Positions 14,701-22,513 of a stretch of DNA of 34,487 nt are shown here, in pieces (position 1 is the stretch's first letter; every line of letters starts with the position of its first letter). The translations under genes and the position numbers were made by a program. The notes under the pieces are model-generated. The model made no database searches. It was given only the letters and a program-made list of their open reading frames with translations, and was not told the origin of the DNA. The stretch comes from a virus: the IMG/VR virus record IMGVR_UViG_3300023179_000295, positions 1 through 34,487 of that record, one strand, 5' to 3'.

Positions 14701-14938
14701 TACGTAGATCGGCAATGATCTGTGCATGCGTAGAGTTTTCAATCAGCATGTCAAAAGTTAACTCACCGCCCATAATCCGAGTAGTCTTTTTCTCAGCCTG
14801 GCCCGATATGCGCTGCTCAAAAAGCCTGCTGCTTACATTGAAAGTCGTAGCAGTTCCCGAAAATGTAGAATCCCATATTTCCAGCGTGTATACTACGCCT
14901 TTGAGGCTTGGTGCCGTGCATGTAAATCGTTTTGCCAT
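11690..14938 (-). CDS. tail tip / baseplate protein with C-terminal repeat fibre
   Basis: A 1082-residue protein as written. The first half (about 1-600) resembles the large tail-tip proteins that follow the tape measure in Bacteroidota siphophages. The middle (about 640-790) is Pro/Gly-rich and carries fibre-like segments. From about residue 800 come three copies of an 82-residue repeat (TLNNIGGTLGVAKGGTGLTA core), the GGTG pattern typical of trimeric fibres. The frame derails after FTFSG in the last copy and ends in about 35 out-of-frame residues; the real C-terminus is the -1 frame down to 10938. Likely role: tail tip and receptor contact. It follows the tape measure by 1 nt. Confidence 0.75.
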   Translation of the reverse strand: MAKRFTCTAPSLKGVVYTLEIWDSTFSGTATTFNVSSRLFEQRISGQAEKKTTRIMGGELTFDMLIENSTHAQIIADLRTSKEDQFTLKVTTGASSPTLFWTGVIIADNTEQEDANYPYQFTIKAICGLGALKNVPYYDAGTLYTGTKTFVEHIKNCLTKIPSSALYASGDEFFRTSVDWWDENVTPANATDPLNVYGVDHIAFYDFHTSGGTEKDVLSCYDVLDNILTAFDARIMMVDGVYWIEQPSYRTSNYVGRKYAKTGSYLTFSAYGSQNTLNRTESGARNSGQGGTWDYYPALKKVIVNYNVFNRRNMYQLGTIVSNPYGGSFPGGSFTQEIDSSGGNSVIKATGDLSIQVINASYSGNQNNMVYAVFRVQIRIGLRYWVNTYTKDIPGNKINYTAGQWSATAGYFYLHVIINPIPNSNVGLSTSINILTQPLVQDGGDNLFTLELHAIEKAWEAGTIATSVINVWHQIPNIWLELYDQGTPDAKEDITQYTATGDAGNNIIETYDTRIGTGTSTNSVGRVRRKVGSNWVVTGNWGIGSEAKNKKLSDLLAITILRGQYTPIRKMSTVAYGSIVLYRKFVTDGVSWLFQGGTWRASDDELAGDFYEINYGTGGVNSTPVKVIQLGNNNIPIFAGNGNPTTGNTPPVTSGNPGFGSSPPPAVLYPVSNNALSAPVATGSITSLPVVTALTGNDYAINDIITIVNPVTGQFDSLTITAGPTAGATAIAVSGTLTANYPQGSYLIKKPIAYAFSLPTTTKGSVLRFNRTSVKWEAYDGVTNGHVLTWDASTNDWKASAPTTVTPANVTAGSTKVTLGGTPTGAALQAFTIDVNEANLTLNNIGGTLGVAKGGTGLTALGTSLQLLRTNAAGTALEYFTFTGITGTPSNVTAGSTKVTLGGTPTGAALQAFTIDVNEANLTLNNIGGTLGVAKGGTGLTALGTSLQLLRTNAAGTALEYFTFTGITGTPSNVTAGSTKVTLGGTPTGAALQAFSVDVNEANLTLNNIGGTLGVAKGGTGLTALGTSLQLLRTNAAANALEYFTFSGLLAHLPLHASLLHRTFRRLMTTAHLLGTIPINGW
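11800..12540. repeat. three 246-bp tandem repeats in tail-tip gene
   Basis: The marker GTAAGGCCTG recurs at 11871, 12117 and 12363, exactly 246 bp apart (82 codons). The second and third copies are almost identical; the first has more substitutions. In-frame repeats of this kind allow fibre length to change by unequal recombination. Confidence 0.9.
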
Positions 14939-14939
14939 C

Positions 14940-17537
14940 CTACCTTCCTGTTACACGGTTTTTGCGCTTTTGCGCATTTTCAATCAATATAAGCAGATCA
15001 TTACCACTTATGCGTATTTCGTGGCTCAGTTCCACCGATCCGCCACCCATCATTTCCTGCAATTTATTGAGCGGTGCAATAACCTCCGGATTGTTGCTGG
15101 CTCCGGCATATTCGCCTACCATTGCGATGGTAGGCCCGCTTACCAAACCACCTTTGGCCATGGCCGGAATTTTCAAGGCCCCTAACAACTTGTTGAATAG
15201 GGTGCCCGCCGCAGCGCCCGCAATACCGCCCGCAATCACATTAAAAGGAAATGGCACCGTAGTAAGCGCTTTGCTTACAGCTGCAGCAACACCTTGCATG
15301 ATATAACTACGCACCACTTTTGCACCGCCCGCCAAAGCGGCTTTACCCAACTCCTTAAAACTGCTGCCGCCTTTTTCTGCATAATCCTGCGCACTCATAG
15401 TTGCAGCCAGCGCGGCCTTTGTCATTACATCACCGCTGGCCTGTATTTCAGCGCTGGCAAGTTTCCATGCTTCTGAAAAGTTGATACTTCCTTTTTGAAA
15501 AAGCGCGTCCAATTGCTCCATGGGTTCCTTTACCCCATTGATTGCCAATTGAATATCAAACATTGCGCTTTTTACCTTATCAGCATAGCCCTTTACCGTG
15601 CTATCGCTCATCTTCACCGATGGCAATGCCTTATACTGGTCGTTGCTAGTACGCAATTGTGAGCCAAATGGTATCACTGGTGTTGCATTGCGCTGCTTTG
15701 CCTCCTCCTCTAACTGATTGATCAGCAACAACTGCTCAATATCTGCCTCCAGGCTTTTATTTACCTCTTTTTCGAGTTTCAGCCGCTCGCGCTTTGCTTT
15801 TGCCAGTTCCTTTTCTGAAAGTACGTGCTTATCCGTTTTTGCCGTCAGGTCCACTAGGCTATCTTTCCCGGCCTCGTAGGCATCGCGGGCATCATATTCG
15901 GCTTTCAGTGTGAGGTCTATTGCCCGCGCCTGGGTGCCAAAAGCCTTATCGAATTGTGCTGCGGTGGTATTTGCTTCCTGCCCAAGTTGCTCTATCTGCT
16001 TTTGCAATTTTGCCATCACGGCAGCCCGCACACCACCGGCCTTAATCATTTCACCCGTATTCACCTGGGTACTTTCGCCCACCGTCACCGATCCACCACC
16101 TTGCAACTGTTGCACACGCAAAATCATTTGCGCCTGCTTTTCGTATATAGCAGTCACCGCCGCCACTTTTTGCCGCTCAGCCACACCACGCAGTATACTG
16201 GCATTCAGTCCATTCTGAATCTCGGTAAGTTGCGCTACGGTCGCCTTTTCCAAGTCAATGCCGCGCAAATAAGTAGGGTAGTTATTCTGGAGCAATTTCA
16301 TCGCATCCAGTTTCTGCATCCTAGTACTGGTATCGCTTTTCAGCACGGCAAAAGAGGCCGCTACCTCGCCGCGCTCCTTGGCGGTATCTTCAATGATGTT
16401 TTTTTGCGCTTTGTTAAATTCGCTAGAGGCAAATTCCGCCGCATCAAACTGATTGGCCATGGCATATATACCAATGCCCAGTACCGCCACCACACCCGTT
16501 ACCGCAATTGCTGCCGCGCTGAAAGCCGCAATAGTGCGCAATACGCCACCAAAATAGGTAGCCGATTGAATTACGCTACCTGATAATGCTCCAAATGCAC
16601 TTACCATACCTTGCATGCCGCCTACTACCTCAGAGGCCAGCAACTTGATGGCACCCATGCCCTTAAACAGCGGGCCAATGGCCACCGCTGCTAAACCTGT
16701 ATATACAATAAATTGCTTGGTACCATCGCTCAGGCTTGCAAATCCCTCGGACATAGTACCCACCGCCGCACTGAATTTTTCGGAAAGCCCCACCAGGTCA
16801 ATTGCCTTGGCAATATCCATCCCGATTTTGCCCATACTTTCCTTAATGCTACTGGCCATGTTCACCAGGGCATTATTAATGCCACCGGTGGCGCGCGGTA
16901 TTTTAGAAAGTTCCTCTGTGAGTTTTGATACAAATTCCTTTCCACTTAGCCCTAGTTTCCGGATTCCTTCTGCATCAGCAGTGCCAAACGCTTTTACCAT
17001 GGCCGCGCTTACGCTGGGCATGTTTTCTTTGAGAATCATCAGATCCTCATTCAGTACCTTGCCCTTACCTGTAATTTGCGCAAGTTGCACCGTAACACGA
17101 TCCAGGCTAGTAGGATCGCCACCCGATACCGATACGGCATTTCCAAACTCCTGCAAAGTTTTCCGAGCCTGCTCAGCCGAAAAACCCACGCCCTGCAACC
17201 GAAGCGAGCCCTTTACTGCCTGATCAAAGTCCAGTCCTGGCGCAAGGGCTATTTTGCGCAGCGCATCTAGTTCCGTTTTAGCATCGCCTACGCTGCGCCC
17301 AGCCGCGCCCATGGTAGTTTGCAAACTAAGCGACATTTGCTCTATATCGCCCCCAGCCTTTACTGCCCCTAAACCAAAAGCACCAATCGAAAGGCTAAGC
17401 GTTTGGCTCAGTTCATTACCCGCACGAGCAAGTTTGGCCCCGCTACTGCGAAACTCGCGCTCCGCTTGCCGGAGGCCTTTTTGCAAATCGGCTATCGACG
17501 TTCCGATTGCAACATTTAAACTTGCTATTGTTGCCAT
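14940..17537 (-). CDS. tail tape measure protein
   Basis: An 865-residue protein that sets tail length and helps DNA entry. Evidence: position after the tail chaperones, size, a helical coiled N-terminus (GTSIADLQKGLRQAEREFRSSGAKL), a tape-measure-like segment (about 70-220, GLDFDQAVKGSLRLQGVGFSAEQ...), hydrophobic stretches at about 270-370 (AAVAIGPLFKG; AAIAVTGVVAVLGIGI), a coiled coil at about 570-610 and a Gly/Ala-rich C-terminus (VIAGGIAGAAAGTLFNKLL). Roughly 3 residues per nm would give a tail of about 130 nm by the usual rule. It overlaps the chaperone frame by 13 nt. Confidence 0.9.
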   Translation of the reverse strand: MATIASLNVAIGTSIADLQKGLRQAEREFRSSGAKLARAGNELSQTLSLSIGAFGLGAVKAGGDIEQMSLSLQTTMGAAGRSVGDAKTELDALRKIALAPGLDFDQAVKGSLRLQGVGFSAEQARKTLQEFGNAVSVSGGDPTSLDRVTVQLAQITGKGKVLNEDLMILKENMPSVSAAMVKAFGTADAEGIRKLGLSGKEFVSKLTEELSKIPRATGGINNALVNMASSIKESMGKIGMDIAKAIDLVGLSEKFSAAVGTMSEGFASLSDGTKQFIVYTGLAAVAIGPLFKGMGAIKLLASEVVGGMQGMVSAFGALSGSVIQSATYFGGVLRTIAAFSAAAIAVTGVVAVLGIGIYAMANQFDAAEFASSEFNKAQKNIIEDTAKERGEVAASFAVLKSDTSTRMQKLDAMKLLQNNYPTYLRGIDLEKATVAQLTEIQNGLNASILRGVAERQKVAAVTAIYEKQAQMILRVQQLQGGGSVTVGESTQVNTGEMIKAGGVRAAVMAKLQKQIEQLGQEANTTAAQFDKAFGTQARAIDLTLKAEYDARDAYEAGKDSLVDLTAKTDKHVLSEKELAKAKRERLKLEKEVNKSLEADIEQLLLINQLEEEAKQRNATPVIPFGSQLRTSNDQYKALPSVKMSDSTVKGYADKVKSAMFDIQLAINGVKEPMEQLDALFQKGSINFSEAWKLASAEIQASGDVMTKAALAATMSAQDYAEKGGSSFKELGKAALAGGAKVVRSYIMQGVAAAVSKALTTVPFPFNVIAGGIAGAAAGTLFNKLLGALKIPAMAKGGLVSGPTIAMVGEYAGASNNPEVIAPLNKLQEMMGGGSVELSHEIRISGNDLLILIENAQKRKNRVTGR

Positions 17538-17842
17538 TCGCTTTGCATTTTTTGAAAGATCAAATCTGCCTCCTCCCCAAACTTTTCGTACTCCTCTTTG
17601 GTTATTTCCGGGAAATCAACAAGCTTTTTTACATCATCTATCCATGGGAGTGGTACAATATCCTCCGGTGTCACTTTAGCGCCTTTTCCTGCTGCTGTGA
17701 TATATGCTATAAGCCGCGTTTGCTCCCAACTGCGACGGTATTCGTTTTGTCGTATATCTGCCCATCCTTTATAGGCATTGAAAAAGAAGCGTGGCGTTGA
17801 GCAGTAAAAGCGATGATCATCCCATCCCATTGCGCCGGCCAT
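17525..17842 (-). CDS. tail assembly chaperone, frameshift part (gpT-like)
   Basis: The T part of the G/GT chaperone pair that coats the tape measure before tail assembly. The open frame carries family-like sequence upstream of the ATG at 17842 (VKWQRWVAMAGAMGWDD), so it is not translated alone but as a -1 extension of the 17863-18252 gene. The slip site is probably the G5 run at 17884-17880, giving a fusion of about 242 residues from 18252 to 17525. Location between tail tube and tape measure is diagnostic. Confidence 0.8.
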   Translation of the reverse strand: MAGAMGWDDHRFYCSTPRFFFNAYKGWADIRQNEYRRSWEQTRLIAYITAAGKGAKVTPEDIVPLPWIDDVKKLVDFPEITKEEYEKFGEEADLIFQKMQSEWQQ

Positions 17843-17862
17843 GGCTACCCATCGCTGCCATT

Positions 17863-18252
17863 TTACGCCTGCGGTTTCACCCCCTGCCGCCCCTTCTTTG
17901 CTGTATCTGCTTTTTCATCGCTACCCGATTCCAATCGGGCTGTTGTAAAATCATTCAGCGCTTGCGCTACCAGCGCCTCAGCGCGTTTCATTGCGCCTGG
18001 ATCTTTATCGAATGCAATTTTGATTTCTTGCAGTGTTAAATCTGTATCCTTCCCAGTTGCGTACTGGCCATTTTTGATGCCGCTGAGCGTGAATGCTGGC
18101 AGCACACGCAGCATATCCAAGGGTTCCGGATTACCATCGAGTATTTTATCAATGTTTACTCCGAGTTCTTCCTCGGCGTACAGCATTGCGTAGAATCCAA
18201 ATAAAAACGGGTATTTTACCCCGTCAATCGTCAATGTTTTCAACATGGCCAT
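17863..18252 (-). CDS. tail assembly chaperone, zero-frame product (gpG-like)
   Basis: A 129-residue protein (MAMLKTLTIDGVKYPF start). The N-terminal tail-chaperone fold is followed by a charged Lys/Gly-rich tail (ADTAKKGRQGVKPQ). It holds the place of gpG, just after the tail tube and before the tape measure. A fraction of ribosomes would slip -1 near its end to make the GT fusion. A terminator-like hairpin precedes it, so less mRNA reaches it than the tube gene. Confidence 0.8.
   Translation of the reverse strand: MAMLKTLTIDGVKYPFLFGFYAMLYAEEELGVNIDKILDGNPEPLDMLRVLPAFTLSGIKNGQYATGKDTDLTLQEIKIAFDKDPGAMKRAEALVAQALNDFTTARLESGSDEKADTAKKGRQGVKPQA
17880..17884 (-). promoter_or_regulatory. probable -1 ribosomal frameshift site, G run
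   Basis: On the mRNA, CAG GGG GTG contains five G. A Gly tRNA on GGG can re-pair one base back, leading into the T frame (GGT GAA ACC GCA GGC). Canonical XXXYYYZ is not met, so single-tRNA slippage is implied. The family precedent is strong; the exact slip point is inferred. Confidence 0.6.
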
Positions 18253-18266
18253 AAATTTTGTATTTG

Positions 18267-18298
18267 GTAAAAAGGCGCAGGACAGATCCCGCGCCTTT
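18267..18298 (-). terminator. terminator-like hairpin after tail tube gene
   Basis: AAAGGCGC (minus 18298-18291) pairs with GCGCCTTT (18278-18271), 8 bp, then further T. It lies between tube and chaperone genes and should let some polymerase through, raising tube over chaperone mRNA. Confidence 0.65.
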
Positions 18299-18327
18299 CT
18301 TAAACCGGTTTTTGCAATGGATTAAAT

Positions 18328-18744
18328 CTAAGTTGTTGCTTTGGTCAATGCACCGTTTCCTTTCAGTTCAAAGGAGAACGTAACGTTCTCCTGACTGCCG
18401 GAGCTGTCGGCGCTCAAAGAGGTCACATAAGCACTTCCGGAGTACTTTTCATCACCGGTCACACCGGTTTGAAATACACAGGCTAAGGCCGTTCCAGCAT
18501 CCCATGCCGTGTACAATTGTTTCCAGCCATTGGTAGCATCGAGGGCTAGATTTCCGGTACCACTCAGTGTCCAGCTTTTACGTGCTGGTAGCGCATCCTC
18601 CCAATCACCCGAATCTTTACAGGTGATATCACGGGTGTCGCGTTTCAAGTTTAGACTTGCGTTTACCTGGCAGGTAATTTTTGCAGGTGTAGCGCCAGTA
18701 TAGATGGCCATAAGGCCTGAAATGACTGTTCCTGTAGTTGCCAT
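18328..18744 (-). CDS. major tail tube protein
   Basis: A 138-residue protein that builds the tail tube. Sequence pattern ITCQVNASLNLKRDTRDITCKDSGDWED followed by SWTLSGTGNLALD and a beta-rich C-terminus is that of TP901-1/phi13-type tube proteins. It lies directly before the chaperones and tape measure, with its own downstream hairpin, as expected for a highly expressed virion gene. Confidence 0.88.
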   Translation of the reverse strand: MATTGTVISGLMAIYTGATPAKITCQVNASLNLKRDTRDITCKDSGDWEDALPARKSWTLSGTGNLALDATNGWKQLYTAWDAGTALACVFQTGVTGDEKYSGSAYVTSLSADSSGSQENVTFSFELKGNGALTKATT

Positions 18745-18801
18745 TTTAAAGCGTTTATATTGTTTACAGTATAGTATCAGGCCATTGACACCCTTTATTT
18801 T

Positions 18802-19041
18802 TTACTTTTCCTTTTCAGGCACAATCGGCGTTTTGCTTGCTGCCGATGCTTGCAGTTGTTGTGGAGGCACACATCCCATATATCCAGTAGGATCTATACG
18901 GGCTGGCGTTTCATCCGGTACCCGCTTTGCGGTTCCGGCATCAATCAATGCCTGACCATCGCTATCCGTTACCTGGATCACTGATCCGATTGGGAAAATG
19001 GCAGGCTCATTATCGATTTCTTTGAGCAATTGAACTTTCAT
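18802..19041 (-). CDS. small neck/tail protein, unknown function
   Basis: A 79-residue protein started at ATG 19041 (MKVQLLKEID), 1 nt after the gp10-like stop; an upstream ATG at 19068 would overlap that gene. N-terminus is a small beta barrel-like region (PAIFPIGSVIQVTDSDGQALIDAGTAKRV); the C-terminus is Pro/Ala/Gln-rich. Its layout resembles the small 73-residue protein at 27564-27785. Function unknown. Confidence 0.55.
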   Translation of the reverse strand: MKVQLLKEIDNEPAIFPIGSVIQVTDSDGQALIDAGTAKRVPDETPARIDPTGYMGCVPPQQLQASAASKTPIVPEKEK

Positions 19042-19042
19042 G

Positions 19043-19558
19043 CTATACGATTTTATTTTCGTTTTCAAACTTTTGTGAAATGCGCCTCCATTCGCGCTCC
19101 ATCAACTTGTATACTCGATCTTTGGACCTTTCTACCGTAGCGCGGTAAAATGGCCTTGATCCGCTTTTTGCCGTGCCATTTTCCACCATGTTCAAGTAGT
19201 AACCATCCGTGCGCTTGCCTTGTCCGAACGATCCAGTGGCCCTGCGTGCCAGTTTTGCACCTACGAACACCTTTGTATTGGCCCTATTGAACGGCAGTAC
19301 TTGCAAACTCATTCCCAGGTTACCTGGGTAATAAGTCGCTACCACTCGGCCCGATCCTTTAGGCGCGCGCATCCGCTTGGCTACTTTTGCCGTACTGTAG
19401 CGCTTATGCACCTTTTTACCGCGTGGCGCGGCGGCTTCCAGGCTGCTTGCCATATAGGCACCGCCCAGTGAGGCAACACGTTTGCGCTCCCCCGCTACTA
19501 GGTTGCCATACTTACGCAGTTTGGCAACGATGATTTCAATTTCTTGCTCCGGTGTCAT
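19043..19558 (-). CDS. HK97 gp10-like tail completion protein
   Basis: A 171-residue basic protein with the HK97 gp10-type layout: a helical N-terminus (IIVAKLRKYGNLV), AAPRGKKVHKRYS in the middle, and the end motif MVENGTAKSGSRPFYRATVER with the final basic helix. It joins tail to head or caps the tail tube. It overlaps the preceding gene by 4 nt. Confidence 0.85.
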   Translation of the reverse strand: MTPEQEIEIIVAKLRKYGNLVAGERKRVASLGGAYMASSLEAAAPRGKKVHKRYSTAKVAKRMRAPKGSGRVVATYYPGNLGMSLQVLPFNRANTKVFVGAKLARRATGSFGQGKRTDGYYLNMVENGTAKSGSRPFYRATVERSKDRVYKLMEREWRRISQKFENENKIV

Positions 19559-19941
19559 CGTACTACGCTTACTCTATATCGTGCCTCGCGGCAAATGAAC
19601 TCTCCTTTTTCATCCGTAGTATCACTACCGCCATGGTATTCAATTTGCTTCACGGTTATGCCTTCAGTCGTTCCTCGGGTAAAATCCAATTCATTCCTGA
19701 TCGCCGTATCAATCGCATCCAACTGGTCGTAATCCTCACCCCATATATTGAGGGTCACATCATAATTGTCGTAGGTCGCTCTATCTATTTTTGTCGCATC
19801 GCCCGGCGTTATAGTGCAGGAAAATGCGACCGCAGGTTTATCGCTCAGTTGCGGTATCCAAATAGGATGAAACCGCCCATTAATCAAGGCATTCACCGTG
19901 GCATTGTTTATCAGTCGATTACGCAAATATTTACCAACCAT
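19555..19941 (-). CDS. tail terminator/completion protein (DUF3168-like)
   Basis: A 128-residue protein from ATG 19941 (MVGKYLRNRL). The earlier ATG at 20028 gives a Cys-rich N-terminus unlike the family, so I reject it. Features of DUF3168/gp17-like completion proteins are present: an INGRFHPIWIPQLSDKPAVAFSC strand pattern and DVTLNIWGEDYDQLDAIDTAIR. Here it precedes gp10; many HK97-type phages have the reverse order. Confidence 0.75.
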   Translation of the reverse strand: MVGKYLRNRLINNATVNALINGRFHPIWIPQLSDKPAVAFSCTITPGDATKIDRATYDNYDVTLNIWGEDYDQLDAIDTAIRNELDFTRGTTEGITVKQIEYHGGSDTTDEKGEFICREARYRVSVVR

Positions 19942-20024
19942 GTTTTTTACCTCAAAAAGCCCACACCAACTGCACCCGAACGTATGGCCACGCGCGGGGC
20001 AGCGGGCGCAGAGAATGAAAAAAA

Positions 20025-20363
20025 TCAAATTCTACTTTCACACTGGAGTTGCAGGTATTGCCTGCGGCCAATTTCCCCAATGTTGCGTATATCATAATCA
20101 ACACCCTTATAGGTGACTTTATGCTTGGCAGTGATGCCGGCGCGGTACCTGATCGTGTAATCCACCCGGGTAATGCTCGTTTGTTGATCGGCAATATATG
20201 TTTCACTATTGCCGGTACTCGGAAACTCTACCTTAGCCATACAGGTATGCACGCAAGTCCAGGTAATTATTTCGGCACCACTCAGACTGAGCGTTGTCGA
20301 TGCCTCATATATTTCAATGCGGCGATTCAGGTCCCCAATCAATACTTTTGCCTTTGCCATCAC
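20025..20363 (-). CDS. head closure / head-tail adaptor protein
   Basis: A 112-residue beta-barrel adaptor of the SPP1 gp16/HK97 gp7 kind: IGDLNRRIEIYEAS at the start, WTCVHTCMAKVEF in the middle, TRVDYTIRYRAGITAKHKV and a C-terminal GVDYDIRNIGEIGRRQYLQL. These are common marks of phage head-tail joining proteins. It closes the portal after packaging. Start overlaps the connector stop by 4 nt. Confidence 0.85.
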   Translation of the reverse strand: MMAKAKVLIGDLNRRIEIYEASTTLSLSGAEIITWTCVHTCMAKVEFPSTGNSETYIADQQTSITRVDYTIRYRAGITAKHKVTYKGVDYDIRNIGEIGRRQYLQLQCESRI

Positions 20364-20947
20364 GCACTAAATTTAAACCAGCCAGCCAACAGCATTTCGC
20401 TGGCGCGTGGTAGCCTTACAACGTTATCCTCTCGATTCTGATCCATATCACCCACCATCAGCAGGATCGCCTGCTTGATTGGTTGTGGTATGAATGCCGG
20501 GCCATCGCCGAAGCCTGCCTGGTATTCAATCACTACGCTGTTGGGTAGCGATTGCGACTTGGGCCATGACTGATTGTGTTTAGGTATCACAAAGGCTGTT
20601 TGCCGTACAATACCCGTGGTGTACAGCGTATTACTCCAAGTTTGCTCCGCTCCGTTATCATCAATGTACTTCACGCTGGTAATACTTATTACTGGCGATA
20701 TGCGCAGATTGATACCTATATTGTCATCGGCTGGAAAGCCAGCGTGGTATTCCTTGATTGTTTGCGTAAGTAGTGCTACGCCGTACATTTTTTCAATATA
20801 GGATGCAGCAGCCTGCACATAGGATTGGATAACAAGATCCTCGCTGGTAATATCATCCAGCCGCAAATGCGTGCGTACCATCTCCATTGTGATGGGTAGG
20901 TCGGCATTTGCAGTAGTTACCTGGTATCCTTGATATGTATCAGCCAT
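20360..20947 (-). CDS. gp6-like head-tail connector protein
   Basis: A 195-residue connector. An N-terminal helical part (ITMEMVRTHLRLDD...DLVIQSYVQAAASYIEKMYG) and the strand/loop segment NSVVIEYQAGFGDGPAFIPQPIKQAILLMVGDMDQNRED are characteristic of the gp6 connector family. It docks under the portal. In typical HK97 gene order it follows the capsid gene directly; here about 6.7 kb of other genes lie between. Confidence 0.9.
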   Translation of the reverse strand: MADTYQGYQVTTANADLPITMEMVRTHLRLDDITSEDLVIQSYVQAAASYIEKMYGVALLTQTIKEYHAGFPADDNIGINLRISPVISITSVKYIDDNGAEQTWSNTLYTTGIVRQTAFVIPKHNQSWPKSQSLPNSVVIEYQAGFGDGPAFIPQPIKQAILLMVGDMDQNREDNVVRLPRASEMLLAGWFKFSA

Positions 20948-20952
20948 TGTTT

Positions 20953-21201
20953 TTATTTGGGGGCATTGCTGCCGGGTGCGTCATCTTCTTGTTCGGGCAG
21001 TTCTACTTGCCGGGCATTGGGCTTACTGGCCACCTCCACAATCATCAATACCTGACCGGGTGCAATGGCATTATGTACCTGCGTTACATTAGTCACAGCA
21101 TCAGCCACCGTGGCCATCGCCTCAAATCCGATTTTGCCAGTGCTGCGTGCCAAATCTGCCAGTTCAAGCAGCGTGCGCAGGTTTTCTTTCGTGATAACCA
21201 T
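20953..21201 (-). CDS. small protein, unknown function
   Basis: An 82-residue protein, helical at first (LRTLLELADLARSTGKIGFEAMATVAD), then beta-like, ending in an acidic Pro-rich tail. Its ATG overlaps the TAA of the protease gene (TAATG), so it is probably translated with it. No family recognised. It is the last gene before the connector. Confidence 0.5.
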   Translation of the reverse strand: MVITKENLRTLLELADLARSTGKIGFEAMATVADAVTNVTQVHNAIAPGQVLMIVEVASKPNARQVELPEQEDDAPGSNAPK

Positions 21202-22475
21202 TACAGATTGAAGGCCTTTTTGGTGACATTTATGGCGCTATCGGCATATAAGCGCGACCTTGATTGAAGTCGCACAATATTGGCCGCTTGCGCTTTTGTG
21301 ATGCTCACTTTTTCTACCACCGGTGGCGTAGTCGTGCCAGAGGGGTACCGCGCTGCAATAAAGGCTTTATCGGCTGGGCTGATTACTTGCCCGCCCGGTA
21401 TTGCCACCTTATCACAGGTCCAACTGGAGGGAATAGGGTAGTGCATAATGCTGAATGCATCATGCTCGGTTGTAATCACCTGGCCCACCGTGTAAGGTGT
21501 CAACACGTTGAATTGGATTGTTTCGAGATTCCAATTGTTTGGCGGCCCGCTCAAGTCTTTCACAACTTGCGCCTGGTTCCAGCAAATAGCCTTGGTGGGA
21601 TTTTGATGCTCGTGTAGCAATCCGAGTGCGTGGCCAGCCTCATGATCATTGGCGGCTTGCTCTACCCATCCAATATTCATGGTGGGTTCGTTTTGTGGAA
21701 TACTCTGGCAATCAATACCGACATAACTCCAGGAGCCATCCGATTCATCAAATTTCACACGGATATTATAGGGACCTGCCGATGGATAGGAAAAGGTAAG
21801 ATTCACCGGTACAGATTTCCAGTGCTCAAATGCGAGTTTTACCATTTGTTTTTGGCTATTCGTACCGCCCCATGGAAAGCCAATTTTCAGTTCTGCGCTT
21901 TGTGGCCACCATTTATTGATATAGCCCATTGCCCGATCATTCACGCCACCCGATACTGCGGGTAATGTGCTGATCGTTTTGCAAAAATGTGCAGTGGTAT
22001 CGTTTTGAGTGGGCGCGGTATTGGTACATGCGGTAACACCAAGGCTTGCGCCTACAATAAGCACAATTATGCCAGTAGCGCCGGGCAATTTTACCTGGTT
22101 ATTTTTTATGAAAAGGAAATAGACCAAGGATAGCAGCGACAACCCGGCTGTAATGATAGAAGCCCAGTTACCACTGGCAAATGCTTTAGCCAAATCGCCA
22201 ATTGCAGGCACCAGTGGCGCTGCCGCAGGTATGGCTGCGCCAATTACAGCACTTAGCAATGATAGCGTATTAGGGCTTGTAGCCCATGCTTTTACGCCAA
22301 CAAATTTGGCCGATACCAAAAAGTTGCGCACGGTAAAAAAGGCACCCACGATGCCGAAAATTGCTACGACAATTGAAGTTGCGCTAGGCTCTTGCAATCC
22401 CCATAAAGAGCCTACGAGCAAAAGTAAATTTACCCAAAAATTGGTGCCTAAAAGGCTTTCTTTTAAATTTTTCAT
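21201..22475 (-). CDS. multi-pass membrane protein fused to astacin/matrixin-like zinc protease
   Basis: A 424-residue two-part protein. Residues 1-150 hold about five hydrophobic segments (near 13-29, 34-54, 70-92, 103-121, 132-148) that look holin-like. The last ends in GVTAC, a lipobox-like site at about 147-151. Residues about 180-395 are a metzincin: zinc site H278-E279-x2-H282-x5-H288 in HEAGHALGLLHEHQNP and Met-turn SIMHYP with M344, as in bacterial astacin/matrixin-like enzymes. The intervening GPPNNW segment also recurs in that group from memory. The protease domain should face the periplasm or the cell surface. A fusion of this kind in a phage late operon is unusual. Possible roles: lysis aid, digestion of surface proteins, virion-release factor. 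The substrate is unknown. Confidence 0.8.
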   Translation of the reverse strand: MKNLKESLLGTNFWVNLLLLVGSLWGLQEPSATSIVVAIFGIVGAFFTVRNFLVSAKFVGVKAWATSPNTLSLLSAVIGAAIPAAAPLVPAIGDLAKAFASGNWASIITAGLSLLSLVYFLFIKNNQVKLPGATGIIVLIVGASLGVTACTNTAPTQNDTTAHFCKTISTLPAVSGGVNDRAMGYINKWWPQSAELKIGFPWGGTNSQKQMVKLAFEHWKSVPVNLTFSYPSAGPYNIRVKFDESDGSWSYVGIDCQSIPQNEPTMNIGWVEQAANDHEAGHALGLLHEHQNPTKAICWNQAQVVKDLSGPPNNWNLETIQFNVLTPYTVGQVITTEHDAFSIMHYPIPSSWTCDKVAIPGGQVISPADKAFIAARYPSGTTTPPVVEKVSITKAQAANIVRLQSRSRLYADSAINVTKKAFNL

Positions 22476-22513
22476 TTCCTTTTCAGTTTATCGCCCAGGA
22501 GGGCAGTTTTGAG

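Noticed and set aside
16615-17223. Plus-strand frame of about 200 codons opposite the tape measure gene
   Set aside because: Antisense to a well-supported 865-residue tape measure gene; no promoter, no recognisable protein.
19942-20028. Longer N-terminus for the tail completion protein
   Set aside because: The extra 29 residues are Cys-rich and unlike the family; ATG 19941 gives the normal length.
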